DNA from: Eubacterium sp. | Lineage (GTDB): Bacteria > Bacillota > Clostridia > Oscillospirales > Acutalibacteraceae | Length of the DNA stretch: 59,291 nt | Assembly (NCBI GenBank): GCA_014465955.1 | Contig: JACTVT010000007.1 | Location: forward strand, 1 to 59,291 | Direction of reading: 5' to 3' | Shown here: positions 50,782 to 59,291 of the stretch, one piece after another | How positions within the stretch are numbered: position 1 is the first letter of the stretch | Layout of the letters: each line of letters opens with the position of its first letter | The notes under the pieces: model-generated | What the model was told of the DNA's origin: nothing | The model's input: the letters and a program-made list of their open reading frames with translations, nothing else | Databases searched by the model: none | Translations under genes and position numbers: made by a program

Positions 50782-50810
50782 ATTATACATATTATATTGA
50801 TTTTTATCAA
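50782..50810 (-). promoter_or_regulatory. Promoter of GPH-GH2-YitT operon
   Basis: Minus strand: TTGATA (50805-50810), 17-bp spacer, TATAAT (50782-50787). 32 nt before the transporter ATG. Confidence 0.75.
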
Positions 50811-50864
50811 TGAGCAAAATTACTATAATTTGACTTTGAAATACGGCAAATGTCACAATAAACA

Positions 50865-50893
50865 TTGTAAAAAATTTTACATAATGCTATAAT
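50865..50893 (+). promoter_or_regulatory. Promoter of dGTPase gene
   Basis: TTGTAA (50865-50870), 17-bp spacer, TATAAT (50888-50893). 20 bp before ATG 50914. Confidence 0.75.
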
Positions 50894-50913
50894 TGCAATA
50901 AAGAGGTGGTTTT

Positions 50914-52140
50914 ATGTATTCTTTTAAAGCAGTTTCAGCCGTTAACGGCAATCCGAACTGGGATAAACTGATAAGCCGTGAAAAAGAACTTTACGGCAAG
51001 CAGGACGATGTGCGCAATGAATTTGCCCGTGATTACACACGAATTCTTCATTCGCTTGCTTACAGGCGTTTAAAACATAAAACACAGGTTTTTTATAATA
51101 TTGAAAATGACCATATCTGCACCCGTATGGAGCATGTTGCCCACGTAGAATCGGTAAGTTATACGATTGCAACTGCTCTTGGTCTGAATACGGATTTAAC
51201 AAAGGCAATCTCAATCGGTCATGATCTCGGTCACGCACCGTTCGGACATAAGGGCGAAAATATGATAAAAGCGCTTACACGCACTTATCTTCAAAAAGAT
51301 TTCTGGCATGAGCAGAACGGTGTAAGATTTGTTGAGAAAATAGAACTTCTTGAAAATGAGAATATGCATTATCAGAATCTGAATTTAACTTATGCGGTAA
51401 GAGACGGTATTATTTCACATTGCGGCGAGATTGATTCAAATTGCTTGAAACCGAGAACAGAGTTTATTAAACTTGAGGAATTTGATAAGCCCGGTAAGTT
51501 TGAATCTGTTACGTGGGAAGGCTGCGTTGTAAAACTTGCCGACAAGATTGCTTATGTCGGACGGGACATAGAAGATGCAAAACGGCTCGGATTTCTGGAC
51601 AGTGCTGATTTAAAACAACTTGAAAACTTTGCAAAACGTTTTAAAAAAGACGCAGTGAATACTACGGTTATCATTCACAGCCTTGTGTCTGATGTATGTC
51701 GTAACAGCAGTCCCGAAAAGGGGATATGTCTCAGCGATGAATATGCAGGTTATCTTAAAGAAATCAAGCAGTTTAATTATGAAAAAATATATGATAATCC
51801 AAGGCTGAAACATTTCGAGGATTACGCTAATCTTGTTATAAATTCAATTTTTAATACACTCTACAGTGTATATAACGGCAGTGAAACTTTCAGTGAACTT
51901 GATAAAATGAAAGCCTATTATCCCTCACTTGCGGCAGATTTTAAAGAGTGGCTTGTAAAATATGTTGATTTTGATATTGTGCCTGACATCAGAAAAGAAA
52001 AAGCAGGTGCTTATGAAAATATCAAACCGTTTTGTAAACTTGAAACCAAAGAGATTTACGTTCAGGCAATCATAGATTTTATTTCCGGTATGACCGATGG
52101 TTATGCTATAAAACTGTTTAATGAACTGATTACATTTTAA
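50914..52140 (+). CDS. dgt: dGTP triphosphohydrolase
   Basis: The protein has 408 aa, ATG 50914 after GAGGTGG. It has the Dgt HD pattern: YRRLKHKTQVF, RMEHVAHVESVS, and GHDLGHAPFGHKGE with the HD pair. It cuts dGTP to deoxyguanosine and triphosphate, so it lowers dGTP and can limit phage replication. It is single and ends in a clear terminator. Confidence 0.92.
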   Translation: MYSFKAVSAVNGNPNWDKLISREKELYGKQDDVRNEFARDYTRILHSLAYRRLKHKTQVFYNIENDHICTRMEHVAHVESVSYTIATALGLNTDLTKAISIGHDLGHAPFGHKGENMIKALTRTYLQKDFWHEQNGVRFVEKIELLENENMHYQNLNLTYAVRDGIISHCGEIDSNCLKPRTEFIKLEEFDKPGKFESVTWEGCVVKLADKIAYVGRDIEDAKRLGFLDSADLKQLENFAKRFKKDAVNTTVIIHSLVSDVCRNSSPEKGICLSDEYAGYLKEIKQFNYEKIYDNPRLKHFEDYANLVINSIFNTLYSVYNGSETFSELDKMKAYYPSLAADFKEWLVKYVDFDIVPDIRKEKAGAYENIKPFCKLETKEIYVQAIIDFISGMTDGYAIKLFNELITF

Positions 52141-52148
52141 AATAAAAA

Positions 52149-52183
52149 AATCACCGCCGGCATTTAATTGCTCTGCGGTGATT
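52149..52183 (+). terminator. Terminator after dgt
   Basis: AATCACCGC (52149-52157) and GCGGTGATT (52175-52183), 9 bp, followed by ATATTTT. Confidence 0.75.
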
Positions 52184-52428
52184 ATATTTTCAGCGAATCG
52201 GGAAGACGCAAACGCTTATTAAGGGAAAATATTTGTATTTGCTGACTTCCCGACCGTTAATAAACCGAATATAATCGGATTATTAATTAGATGATATTAA
52301 GAAATTAATAAATTTCCTTTCATAATATGTATTCCAAAAAATTACAAAATGTGACATAAAATTACCATTAATTTATAAAAAGTTTATAATTAGACATAAT
52401 GTTTTAATTTTCGCACAGGCAATTAAAA
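52184..52428. other. AT-rich intergenic stretch
   Basis: The gap between dgt and the leftward beta-propeller gene is 324 bp, mostly AT-rich (ATTAATTAGATG, AAATTAATAAATTT). A GTTAATAAACCG/CGGATTATTAAT inverted repeat lies at about 52256-52287. I see no convincing gene or RNA here. Confidence 0.4.
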
Positions 52429-52461
52429 AACGCAGGAGCGCTCAACTCCTGCGTTCTTTTT
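52425..52461. terminator. Bidirectional terminator
   Basis: AACGCAGGAG (52429-52438) and CTCCTGCGTT (52446-52455), 10 bp, with A-run before and T-run after. It ends the leftward sigma operon. Confidence 0.8.
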
Positions 52462-52464
52462 GCT

Positions 52465-53922
52465 TTAACGGTATTTATATGAGAAAATTTTTGCTTCCGA
52501 TTCATCAGGCTTATATATTGAATAAATATAATCACCGACAGATATGCACGAATCAGACTCTGTAATATTGTCATTTTCCGAAATATATTCAGCCGTGCTT
52601 ATCTTGTCATCTGATATTCTGATTTCAAAAGCACCGTAGTATCTGCGCTCACTGTCTGTCTTGTAGTAATCAAAAATCAAACCGTTTTCGTCTGTTGATT
52701 TCGGCAGGCGGTAATTGGCATAAATACCTTTTAAAAATGCCTTGTCAAGTATAATCGGGTTTTCACTGTTCTTGTAATTATAAAGCACTGTGTCTGTTCC
52801 GATGTCTGTATTTTTCAGCAAAAGAATTCTGTTGTTTTTCATTTTGATTATAACAGAATTGCTTTCAATGTTTTCGGTTCTGCCGTAATCTATATTGATT
52901 TTTTCAGGTGCAGTAAATTCCGCCTTGCCTGATTTAAAATCATATTTCATATAATCGGCATTTTCGTAATTGCCGTCAGTCAGGTAAATTGAACTGTCTG
53001 AAATCATTGTTTCGTAATATGCACCGAGAATTGCTTTCGTTTCATCTGCACGCTTTTCGGTTTTCAGATTTATGGAACCGATTACGATATATCCAAGGTA
53101 TTCGGTGTTTTCAAAATGATAAATATTTTCAGGCTTTGTTTCAACCGTATCAGCCGTCGGCGTTATGCCTTTCGGGTTATCGTGTGCCGTGCCGTAATAA
53201 GTGGCAATGTAAAGCGTGTTGTTTAACAGATAAGCAGTCGCTCCGCCGCCGTCCTGTATAAATTCAGATGTTAAAACAGGCTTTTTCGGGTCTGTCATAT
53301 CATAAATCTGCGTTTTTGTAAATGTATTCATTTTTTCTTCAACTGTAACGGCAAGTTTATTTTTGTATGCACAAATTGAAACTATTTCGCAGTTGTCGGG
53401 TACAAAGCCGTCAAAAATGTCAATGAACTGTGGATTTTCGCCGTTCGCACTGAAAATATAGATTTTATCCTTGTCCGTTTCACTTTCATAATCGTGATAG
53501 GCGTAATAAATGTATTTATCATTTGCAGTGATTTTGTTTTGAATGTTTTTTAAATCGTCTTCTGTATAAATTGTCAGCGGGAAAAAGGCAGAGCCTGCGC
53601 CGAGTTCGCTTGATGAACCGTTGCCTAAATCAGCAGTAAATGCGCTCAATTCCTGATCGTTTTTAAATGTTTCTGCCTTGTCTGCATTGACGCCGAAAAA
53701 GTTAAATAAGGTAATCATTCCAATCAGAATTGCAAAGCAGGCAGCGGCAGTCAGCAGCGGTTTGTAATTTCTTTTCGGTTCAAATTTAATGCGCCTGTGA
53801 ATCTGCTTGTTAATAATTTTCTGTTCAATTGCGTTGCTGCTTATGGCGTCGGGCACTTCAGGTGCTGCCGTTATAAATAAATCCGAAATAAAATTGTAGT
53901 TTTCCAAATCTTTTGTGTTCAT
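52465..53922 (-). CDS. Membrane beta-propeller protein, probable anti-sigma
   Basis: The protein has 485 aa. A cytoplasmic part (1-50) and one membrane helix (about 54-75) are followed by an extracellular beta-propeller-like domain of repeated YIYYAYHDYES and YLLNNTLYIATYYG strands (family of secreted beta-propellers). It overlaps the sigma factor gene by 4 nt. The single helix plus outside domain suggests an anti-sigma that senses a surface signal. This role is inferred from position. Confidence 0.7.
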   Translation of the reverse strand: MNTKDLENYNFISDLFITAAPEVPDAISSNAIEQKIINKQIHRRIKFEPKRNYKPLLTAAACFAILIGMITLFNFFGVNADKAETFKNDQELSAFTADLGNGSSSELGAGSAFFPLTIYTEDDLKNIQNKITANDKYIYYAYHDYESETDKDKIYIFSANGENPQFIDIFDGFVPDNCEIVSICAYKNKLAVTVEEKMNTFTKTQIYDMTDPKKPVLTSEFIQDGGGATAYLLNNTLYIATYYGTAHDNPKGITPTADTVETKPENIYHFENTEYLGYIVIGSINLKTEKRADETKAILGAYYETMISDSSIYLTDGNYENADYMKYDFKSGKAEFTAPEKINIDYGRTENIESNSVIIKMKNNRILLLKNTDIGTDTVLYNYKNSENPIILDKAFLKGIYANYRLPKSTDENGLIFDYYKTDSERRYYGAFEIRISDDKISTAEYISENDNITESDSCISVGDYIYSIYKPDESEAKIFSYKYR

Positions 53923-54452
53923 ACGTAAGCACCTTCTTTCTGAACAAGATTGTTTTTCATTTTGGCAAGACTGCGGCTCAGTTTCTGGCGCACATTGCCT
54001 GCTGTAAGTCCTGTTATTTTTGCAATTTCCTTGCTTTGCAAGCCTGCGACCACGGATAAAAGAACGATGTTTTTTTCTTCATCGCTCAGTTTTTCCATTG
54101 CGTTTTTTAAGTCGGTTCTCAGTATTATATTGCTGTCATCTGCTGCGGCAATATTTCTGTAATTATCTATATCATCTGTTTCTCTGCGGCGAATCTGCCT
54201 TTTGATTGCGGCGGCGCAGGCACAGTAAAGTATTCTGAATATCCACGCAGAAAAAGCGTCGGGATTTTTTAATTTTGAAATTTCTTCAAAGGCAGTCAGT
54301 GCACAGTCCTGCACGGCGTCTTCTGCATCCTGTTGATTATTCAGTTTGAAATAGGCATAACTGTAAAGTTTTCTTTTGTATTTGTCATAAAGAGCACAGA
54401 ACGCTTTAACATCGCCTTGTTTTGCAAGCAGAACAAGTTTTTTTTCGTCCAT
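53919..54452 (-). CDS. ECF-type RNA polymerase sigma factor
   Basis: The protein has 177 aa, start after GGAGG. Region 2 (DVKAFCALYDKYKRKLYSYAYFKLNNQQDAEDAVQDCAL) and region 4 (LSDEEKNIVLLSVVAGLQSKEIAKITGLTAGNVRQKLSRSL) are clear. Only the two domains are present, as in ECF sigmas. It precedes the beta-propeller partner. Confidence 0.92.
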   Translation of the reverse strand: MDEKKLVLLAKQGDVKAFCALYDKYKRKLYSYAYFKLNNQQDAEDAVQDCALTAFEEISKLKNPDAFSAWIFRILYCACAAAIKRQIRRRETDDIDNYRNIAAADDSNIILRTDLKNAMEKLSDEEKNIVLLSVVAGLQSKEIAKITGLTAGNVRQKLSRSLAKMKNNLVQKEGAYV

Positions 54453-54484
54453 CAGACTGCCTCCTTTTGCCTGAGTTTTTAGTT

Positions 54485-55084
54485 TTACGCAGTTTTTTTC
54501 TTAACAAATACTGCTATTATAGCACTGCAAAGGATAATTGCAACAATCCCGCCGATAATTACAGGCCTGTTTGCGGAAAAAATATTATTGTTTTCAGCAT
54601 TTTCGGCAGTTTTTATTTCTGTTGTGATTTCCGTCGTGGTCTGCAATGCGGTTGTTTCGGTTTTTGCAGTTGTTTCTGTTTTGACGGTAGTTTCTTTTTG
54701 AGCAGAAGTAGTTTCATCATCAAAATCTACAACTGCATTTATGTAAGGCGGACTGTTTTCTTCATTTTTAAATTCAACCGTAATTGAATTGCCGTTGTTT
54801 TGGGCAACGATTTCGTAGTCTTTGCCTTCAGTTAATGTAGGGAATTCCCATCTGATAAATTTTCCGTATCCGTAATAATAGTAAGTATGTGTGTTTAATT
54901 CAGCATTGTAATCGCTGCCGATTCCGTCGGCGGGTTCACCGTTTACACAACCTAATGAATCCTGGCAATTCGGTCGTGGTTCCCAGTATTTTGTTGTGGT
55001 TTCGGCAAATGCGAAAAAGGTACAGCCGTATGCTACGCTGATTAAAGTTAATAATGTTAAAAGAATGGATGTTGCTTTTTTCAT
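54485..55084 (-). CDS. Secreted Thr-rich surface protein, first of the sigma operon
   Basis: The protein has 199 aa, ATG 55084 after AAAGGAG. Signal peptide 1-28 (ILLTLLTLISVAYGCTFFAFA), a small beta domain, then a Thr/Glu-rich stalk (TTVKTETTAKTETT repeats). It ends with a membrane helix and KKK, so it is anchored outside. It comes 32 nt before the sigma gene and is probably regulated with it. Confidence 0.7.
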   Translation of the reverse strand: MKKATSILLTLLTLISVAYGCTFFAFAETTTKYWEPRPNCQDSLGCVNGEPADGIGSDYNAELNTHTYYYYGYGKFIRWEFPTLTEGKDYEIVAQNNGNSITVEFKNEENSPPYINAVVDFDDETTSAQKETTVKTETTAKTETTALQTTTEITTEIKTAENAENNNIFSANRPVIIGGIVAIILCSAIIAVFVKKKTA

Positions 55085-55186
55085 AGTTATTCTCCTTTGA
55101 TTTTCTGAATTTTTCATCATTCATAATGTAAGTGTAAATTTATTTTCAGGTTGTTACAGATTATTTTATTTTTTTACAAAAAAATC

Positions 55187-55219
55187 AGCACCTCAAAAGC
55201 ATTGAGCCTTTGAGGTGCT
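55187..55219 (-). terminator. Terminator of the second GPH transporter
   Basis: AGCACCTCAAA (55187-55197) and TTTGAGGTGCT (55209-55219), 11 bp. Read leftward it is followed by a T-rich run (ATTTTTTT). Confidence 0.8.
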
Positions 55220-55237
55220 TTGTAATATCTGATTTAA

Positions 55238-56707
55238 TTATTCAATAATAATGCCTTTTTCTTTTCTCTGCTGTTCAAGTTCTTTTGTAATTCTTTCTTT
55301 CTTTTCACCGACAAGATCGTAGAAGAAAAGCGGAATAATGCAGAGTAAAAGTGAAATTCCCGGGATAAGCGATACAAGGCTGAACATACCTGTTCTGATG
55401 CCTTCGCTCATTTCAAGCGGGTTTGCGGTGATTTTTGAACTAATGTTTGCCACATCAAGATTGACAATCATATACATAAGCACAATGAATGATGTTGAAA
55501 CGGCATTGCCGAGTTTGTTAACAAAACTCTGAATTGCACTGCCCATTCCCGTAAGTCTTTTGCCGGTTGACCATTCCATATAATCAAGGCAGTCACCGAC
55601 CATAGCGGCAGTGCAAATATTAATGGCACCGCAGGGAACACATGAAAGTGCAAGAAACGGCACGCATGCCCAGAAATGTTCGTAACCGATGAACCAGATT
55701 GCGAGCGATGATGCAAATCCGATTACAGATGTTGAAATAATAATCTGTTTATAGTTGAATTTTTTGAAAAGCAGCGGCATAACAAGCATTGTGCCGAACA
55801 TTCCGATTGCCGTAGCCACCGAAAATACGGTTGAAACAAGGCTGATGTTTGACTGCAGTGCAGCCTCCTGCTCGGCTGCTGATAATCCAGTCAGGTCTTT
55901 GCCTATGTAAAAACTGTATCTTGCAACGTGCACTGCACCTGCCTGATACATATATCTTCCCGAACTTAAAACACCCATAATTGCAGTTAAAATGAGCGGT
56001 TTGCAGGTAAGAATTAATTTAAGGGCACCGGGTTCATTCTTTGCCTTTTTCGGCGGAATAGGAATGTTTACTCTCTCTTTTGATTTGAAGTAAACTCTTA
56101 TAAATAATAAATTACCGAAAATTGCGCAAATGAGTGCAATTGTCATATACTTTGTTTTTTCAAGTTCCGTACCTGCAAGGTTGAATTTCGGCAGAATAAA
56201 GCCCAAAACCATAAAAATTGCCATCGGCACGGCAGAGCCAACACCGTTTGCCGTTTTTGCTTTGCTGATAATGTCACCGCGCTCGGCAGGATTCGGTGTC
56301 ATAACATTCGGCAGACTCCAGAACGGTACGTCTGATGCCGTGTAAATCATACCCCATAAAACATATGTAACGCCTGCATAAATCATTAATTGTGTGCCCG
56401 AAAGATTAGGTGCATAGAATAAAAGCACCGTTAATATAGCAATCGGTATCGGCGTGTAGATAAGATAAGGGCGCATTTTGCCGTTTTTGGGGTTGCTTCT
56501 GTCTACTATATAGCCCATAATCGGGTCATTTACTGCGTCCCAGATTCTTGCAAACAGCATTAAAAACAGCACAAACAGCGGCGTCAGTTTTAAAACGCTG
56601 AGGTAAAAGTCCGAAATATACGAACTCATAATGGCGTAAACCATGCCCTGCCCGAGAGCACCTATGGCATATGCCATCCATTCTTTTTTAGCAACATGCT
56701 TTTCCAT
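55238..56707 (-). CDS. GPH-family sugar transporter, second copy
   Basis: The protein has 489 aa, 12 hydrophobic segments, GPH signature in GYIVDRSNPKNGKMRPYL. It ends with a KEKGIIIE tail. It is related to the transporter at 49388 but not the same length or end. It stands alone with its own promoter (56749-56777). Confidence 0.86.
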   Translation of the reverse strand: MEKHVAKKEWMAYAIGALGQGMVYAIMSSYISDFYLSVLKLTPLFVLFLMLFARIWDAVNDPIMGYIVDRSNPKNGKMRPYLIYTPIPIAILTVLLFYAPNLSGTQLMIYAGVTYVLWGMIYTASDVPFWSLPNVMTPNPAERGDIISKAKTANGVGSAVPMAIFMVLGFILPKFNLAGTELEKTKYMTIALICAIFGNLLFIRVYFKSKERVNIPIPPKKAKNEPGALKLILTCKPLILTAIMGVLSSGRYMYQAGAVHVARYSFYIGKDLTGLSAAEQEAALQSNISLVSTVFSVATAIGMFGTMLVMPLLFKKFNYKQIIISTSVIGFASSLAIWFIGYEHFWACVPFLALSCVPCGAINICTAAMVGDCLDYMEWSTGKRLTGMGSAIQSFVNKLGNAVSTSFIVLMYMIVNLDVANISSKITANPLEMSEGIRTGMFSLVSLIPGISLLLCIIPLFFYDLVGEKKERITKELEQQRKEKGIIIE

Positions 56708-56724
56708 ATTATTTTACTCCCTTT

Positions 56725-56777
56725 TATAACTGTTTTAGTTATGATTTCATTATAACTGTAAAATCTGCCGTTTGCAA
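56725..56777 (-). promoter_or_regulatory. Promoter and operator candidates of second GPH gene
   Basis: Minus strand: TTGCAA (56772-56777), 17-bp spacer, TATAAT (56749-56754). Two direct copies of TATAACTGT (56725-56733 and 56751-56759) and an inverted AGTTAT (56737-56742) lie around the -10, a possible repressor site. Confidence 0.6.
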
Positions 56778-56849
56778 TATAATATTGAAAAATGCATATA
56801 AAACTTTTTATAAATTATTAACAAATTAGTTAAAATGACTAAAACATTA

Positions 56850-56878
56850 TTGAAAAAACAGATGAAAAACGTTATAAT
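56850..56878 (+). promoter_or_regulatory. Promoter of transglutaminase-SLH gene
   Basis: TTGAAA (56850-56855), 17-bp spacer, TATAAT (56873-56878). 30 bp before ATG 56909. Confidence 0.75.
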
Positions 56879-56908
56879 ATGCATACATTTTATTAAGGAG
56901 TGAAGCAA

Positions 56909-58936
56909 ATGAAAAAATCAAAAAAGTTTTTATGTCTGCTGTTATCGGTTTTGATGATGTTTTCTGTTTTTTTATCAACGGTTTCAGTTGCTCTTGCCGA
57001 TAATAATGTGGAAACGGCAGTTACCGATATTTATAACGGTTATGAACCGCCCAAGGCAGGCCCGAGAACAAATCTTGATTATATCGAGTATAATTATTCG
57101 GGTGCAATTTCCGCCATATCAAGAGGTTTAAATACGCTTTCATCTGAAATTAATCTTCAGTCATATCATCTTCAGAGAAATGATTTCAATAATATTATTC
57201 TTTATCTTATACAATACAAACAGTATTATTATCTTGCCGATAATTTTCCTTATATTTATTCTGTTGACAACGGTGAAGTTATATCAGCCAAGCCGATTTA
57301 TAATATGTCAAAAAGTGAGGTTATTGCAGGCAATAATCTGATTAAAGAAAAAATGTCTCAATTGGTTGCAGAGGCTTCTTCGTTTTCAACCGATATTGAG
57401 AAAATACTTTATGTTCACGATTATGTTGTTGGTAATGTTGAGTATGATTTCAGTTATAATCAGGATCATAATAATATTTATTACGCCCTTAAAGACGGTA
57501 AAACAATGTGTGTCGGTTATTCGGAATTATTTAATTATGCTTTAACTCTTCTTGGTATCAAGTCGTATATCGTTACAAGCAATGCGAATAACCATGCATG
57601 GAATCTTGTTTATCTTGACGGCAGATATTATCATGTAGACTGTACAGGCGATGATCCTTATTATACCAATCCGAATTTGCTTACAAATCCTGTTTCGGGC
57701 TCTTACAGTTATAGTGATTTTATGTGTTCGGATACTGTTGCAGCGCAGAACGGTCATAAATCAAATGACTGGCAGGTAAACGGAATTAATATTTACGGAT
57801 ATGCGAATTCAAAAACTTATGATAATTTCTTCTGGCGTAATCTTGAGGAGCATATGGTTTATGCCGACGGGTATTGGTATGTGCCGATTGTAAGAAATTC
57901 TGACTCGTCATCAGATGCAGGGTTTACTATTAATCAGATTAAGTTTATAAACAATACAAAGTATAATACGGCTCATCAGAAAGAAATTTATTCTTATTAC
58001 ACGATTGGCAGTCAAAAGTCTATAATTTATTATCCTGTATTTCAGTCGTTAGGCGGGGTTATGTATTACAGAACAAGCGACGGTATTTTTGCTTATAACC
58101 CCGATTCCGATGCTGATACGCTTATTTATAAGCCCACAAAGGATTTAAATATTTATGATTTTGCTATGGATGCAGAAACAAATACATTGTCTGTTATGTA
58201 CGGCAATTCACCTGATGATAACGGAATTCTGCTGAAATATAAAATTTCAGATTATCTCTGCGGTAACAGTCATCAATATGAATGGAAAAATAAAAACGGC
58301 AGTCTTGTAATGATGTGTGTAAGATGCGGTGATGTTATTAAAAAACTTCAGTTTACGGATATTGGCAGTTGTGCTTATTATGGTGATTTTATTGAATATA
58401 CTTCTTCTTTTAATAAGTTTATCACAGGCACAAACCCGCCTTATAACACTGTTTTTGAACCTGTAAGAGCAATTAACAGAGCAATGATGGTAACAATTCT
58501 TTACCGTATGGCAGGCGAGCCGTATGCAAATAATAATCCTTACAGAATATCACCGTTCAGTGATATTAAAGACACAAGCGTATATTATTATGATGCGGCG
58601 TGCTGGGCACTGAAAAACGGTATCACAACAGAAACAACCTTTAAGCCGTTCAATAATGTAACACGTGAGCAAACAGCGACATTTCTTTACAGATATGCAC
58701 AGGATAATGGCACAATCGGTGACGAAGCATATAAAAACGTAAATCTTAATGCTTATCATGACGGAAACAGTATCAGTCATTTTGCAGTTGATGCAATGAA
58801 ATGGGCAAATTATAACGGTATGATAACGGGCACACAACAGGGCTATGCAAACCCGCAGGGCGCAACCCAGCGTATCCACGCAACAAAGATTTTGTACGGT
58901 TTTGGTAAAGTATGTAATATTGGCAATTTTGAGTAA
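56909..58936 (+). CDS. Secreted transglutaminase-like protein with SLH domains
   Basis: The protein has 675 aa, ATG 56909 after AAGGAG. Signal peptide 1-30 (cut after VALA). Transglutaminase-like core: C201 in TMCVGYSELFNYAL, H229 in NNHAWNLVYLDG, D244 in HVDCTG. A middle part of about 250 residues is beta-rich (propeller-like). A CxxC pair sits at CVRCGDVI. Two or three SLH repeats near 520-675 (CWALKNGITTETTFKPFNN, MKWANYNGMITGTQ) hold it on the wall surface. It is probably a surface peptidase or crosslinker. Confidence 0.85.
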   Translation: MKKSKKFLCLLLSVLMMFSVFLSTVSVALADNNVETAVTDIYNGYEPPKAGPRTNLDYIEYNYSGAISAISRGLNTLSSEINLQSYHLQRNDFNNIILYLIQYKQYYYLADNFPYIYSVDNGEVISAKPIYNMSKSEVIAGNNLIKEKMSQLVAEASSFSTDIEKILYVHDYVVGNVEYDFSYNQDHNNIYYALKDGKTMCVGYSELFNYALTLLGIKSYIVTSNANNHAWNLVYLDGRYYHVDCTGDDPYYTNPNLLTNPVSGSYSYSDFMCSDTVAAQNGHKSNDWQVNGINIYGYANSKTYDNFFWRNLEEHMVYADGYWYVPIVRNSDSSSDAGFTINQIKFINNTKYNTAHQKEIYSYYTIGSQKSIIYYPVFQSLGGVMYYRTSDGIFAYNPDSDADTLIYKPTKDLNIYDFAMDAETNTLSVMYGNSPDDNGILLKYKISDYLCGNSHQYEWKNKNGSLVMMCVRCGDVIKKLQFTDIGSCAYYGDFIEYTSSFNKFITGTNPPYNTVFEPVRAINRAMMVTILYRMAGEPYANNNPYRISPFSDIKDTSVYYYDAACWALKNGITTETTFKPFNNVTREQTATFLYRYAQDNGTIGDEAYKNVNLNAYHDGNSISHFAVDAMKWANYNGMITGTQQGYANPQGATQRIHATKILYGFGKVCNIGNFE

Positions 58937-58942
58937 ATAACC

Positions 58943-58970
58943 GTAGGGAGGGTCTCTGTGCCCTCCCGTC
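58943..58970. repeat. GC-rich palindromic intergenic repeat, copy 3 (short)
   Basis: GGGAGGGTCTCTGTGCCCTCCC-type hairpin core without the left flank of copies 1 and 2, just after the SLH gene. Confidence 0.7.
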
Positions 58971-58982
58971 GTATTGTATTAT

Positions 58983-59014
58983 AAAAACCTTTGGAAAAAT
59001 ATCCAAAGGTTTTT
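58983..59014. terminator. Bidirectional terminator
   Basis: AAAAACCTTTGG (58983-58994) and CCAAAGGTTTTT (59003-59014), 12 bp, between the rightward SLH gene and leftward XRE gene. Confidence 0.85.
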
Positions 59015-59228
59015 ATTTGTTAATTTTCGAATTATTTGTTCTGTCAAGCAGATAATCAATACTTACATCGTAATAATCGGCAAGTTTTATAAGCACTTCG
59101 GCAGTAAGTGCAATTACGCCTGTTTCGTATTGGGAATATGTGTTTTGCGAAACATTAAGAATTTTTGCAATGTCTTTTTGTTTTATATCACGGTCAACTC
59201 TTATATTCTTTAAATTATTATATATCAT
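59013..59228 (-). CDS. Small XRE-family regulator
   Basis: The protein has 71 aa, ATG 59228 after CGGAGG. HTH: LKNIRVDRDIKQKDIAKIL NVSQNTYSQYE, ending DVSIDYLLDRT, typical of single-domain chromosomal XRE proteins. It has a palindromic operator just upstream (59255-59275) and divides this region from the next one to the right. Confidence 0.88.
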   Translation of the reverse strand: MIYNNLKNIRVDRDIKQKDIAKILNVSQNTYSQYETGVIALTAEVLIKLADYYDVSIDYLLDRTNNSKINK

Positions 59229-59254
59229 ATCGGCTACCTCCGATACTATTATGC

Positions 59255-59288
59255 AATATCTGTATAACAGATATTGACTTTTATCTGT
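59255..59288. promoter_or_regulatory. Operator of the right-edge XRE gene
   Basis: AATATCTGT-ATA-ACAGATATT (59255-59275) is a perfect 9-bp palindrome with a 3-nt centre. A third half-site TATCTGT lies at 59282-59288. TTGACT (59274-59279) on the + strand could start a divergent promoter. Confidence 0.6.
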
Positions 59289-59291
59289 AAA

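Noticed and set aside
1..59291. CRISPR array
   Set aside because: No regularly spaced direct repeats; the only tandem repeat is the three-unit 10-bp iteron at 17473-17502.
1..59291. tRNA or rRNA genes
   Set aside because: I saw no cloverleaf with a TTCRANY T-arm or rRNA-like tract; hairpins at 3977-4020 and 39372-39406 are not tRNA.

Overview
The window is AT-rich Gram-positive DNA with strong AGGAGG-type ribosome binding sites. The flanking chromosome carries a CotJC-type spore-coat gene, a GH2 glycosidase with GPH sugar transporters, an SLH-domain surface protein and YitT/M20/ECF-sigma genes. This fits a spore-lineage gut Clostridia, probably Oscillospiraceae/Ruminococcaceae-like; the taxonomic call is an inference from gene content.

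Positions 1 to about 39.73 kb are most of a prophage whose left end lies outside the window. Layout: a leftward lysogeny module (membrane protein, SWIM-finger protein, ImmA/IrrE protease, XRE repressor; 1-2054). Next is an early switch region with paired promoters and AACTTAC-type operator sites (2079-2456), followed by small early genes (2209-3849). The replication and DNA-modification block (4227-17437) has an HUH initiator-like protein, a DUF1064 nuclease-like protein, a sliding-clamp homologue, a helicase/methyltransferase fusion, a PP-loop sulfotransfer-like enzyme, a radical SAM protein, a C5 cytosine methyltransferase, J-domain and zinc-ribbon proteins, and an ArpU-like late regulator. 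The late block (17556-38526) combines a lambda-type head start (gpZ-like, Nu1/GpA terminase, cos-like site, gpB portal, ClpP-like protease with nested scaffold) with a P2-type contractile tail (sheath, tube, frameshifted chaperone, tape measure, X, D, W, J, I, fibres), a holin and a lipoprotein lysin. The head module is broken. The decoration gene is cut after about 45 codons and runs into the end of a tail-terminator-like gene, and no major capsid gene exists in the window. The element therefore looks like a defective prophage with an intact tail and lysis block.

The right arm (38.6-39.66 kb) has a leftward regulator operon under a consensus promoter filled by a palindromic operator, plus an opposing promoter-hairpin-terminator unit that looks like a small RNA. 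The prophage ends inside cotJC, leaving only its first 64 or so codons in the window. This is the arrangement known from sporulation genes interrupted by excisable elements.

From 40.0 kb onward the DNA is ordinary chromosome: HD hydrolase, cytidine deaminase and phosphotransferase; an M20 peptidase with two membrane partners; a hypoxanthine-DNA glycosylase; YitT, GH2 and GPH transporter (leftward); dGTPase; an ECF sigma/beta-propeller/Thr-rich surface-protein operon; a second GPH transporter; a transglutaminase-SLH protein; and a small XRE regulator. GC-rich palindromic repeats sit in several intergenic gaps.

The most notable signals are the cotJC interruption, the capsid deletion, a 9-mer (GGCAGCAGG) found 15 times on the + strand of the prophage and once on the other strand, a 142-nt structured-RNA candidate at 9671-9812, and two hairpins that bury ribosome binding sites.
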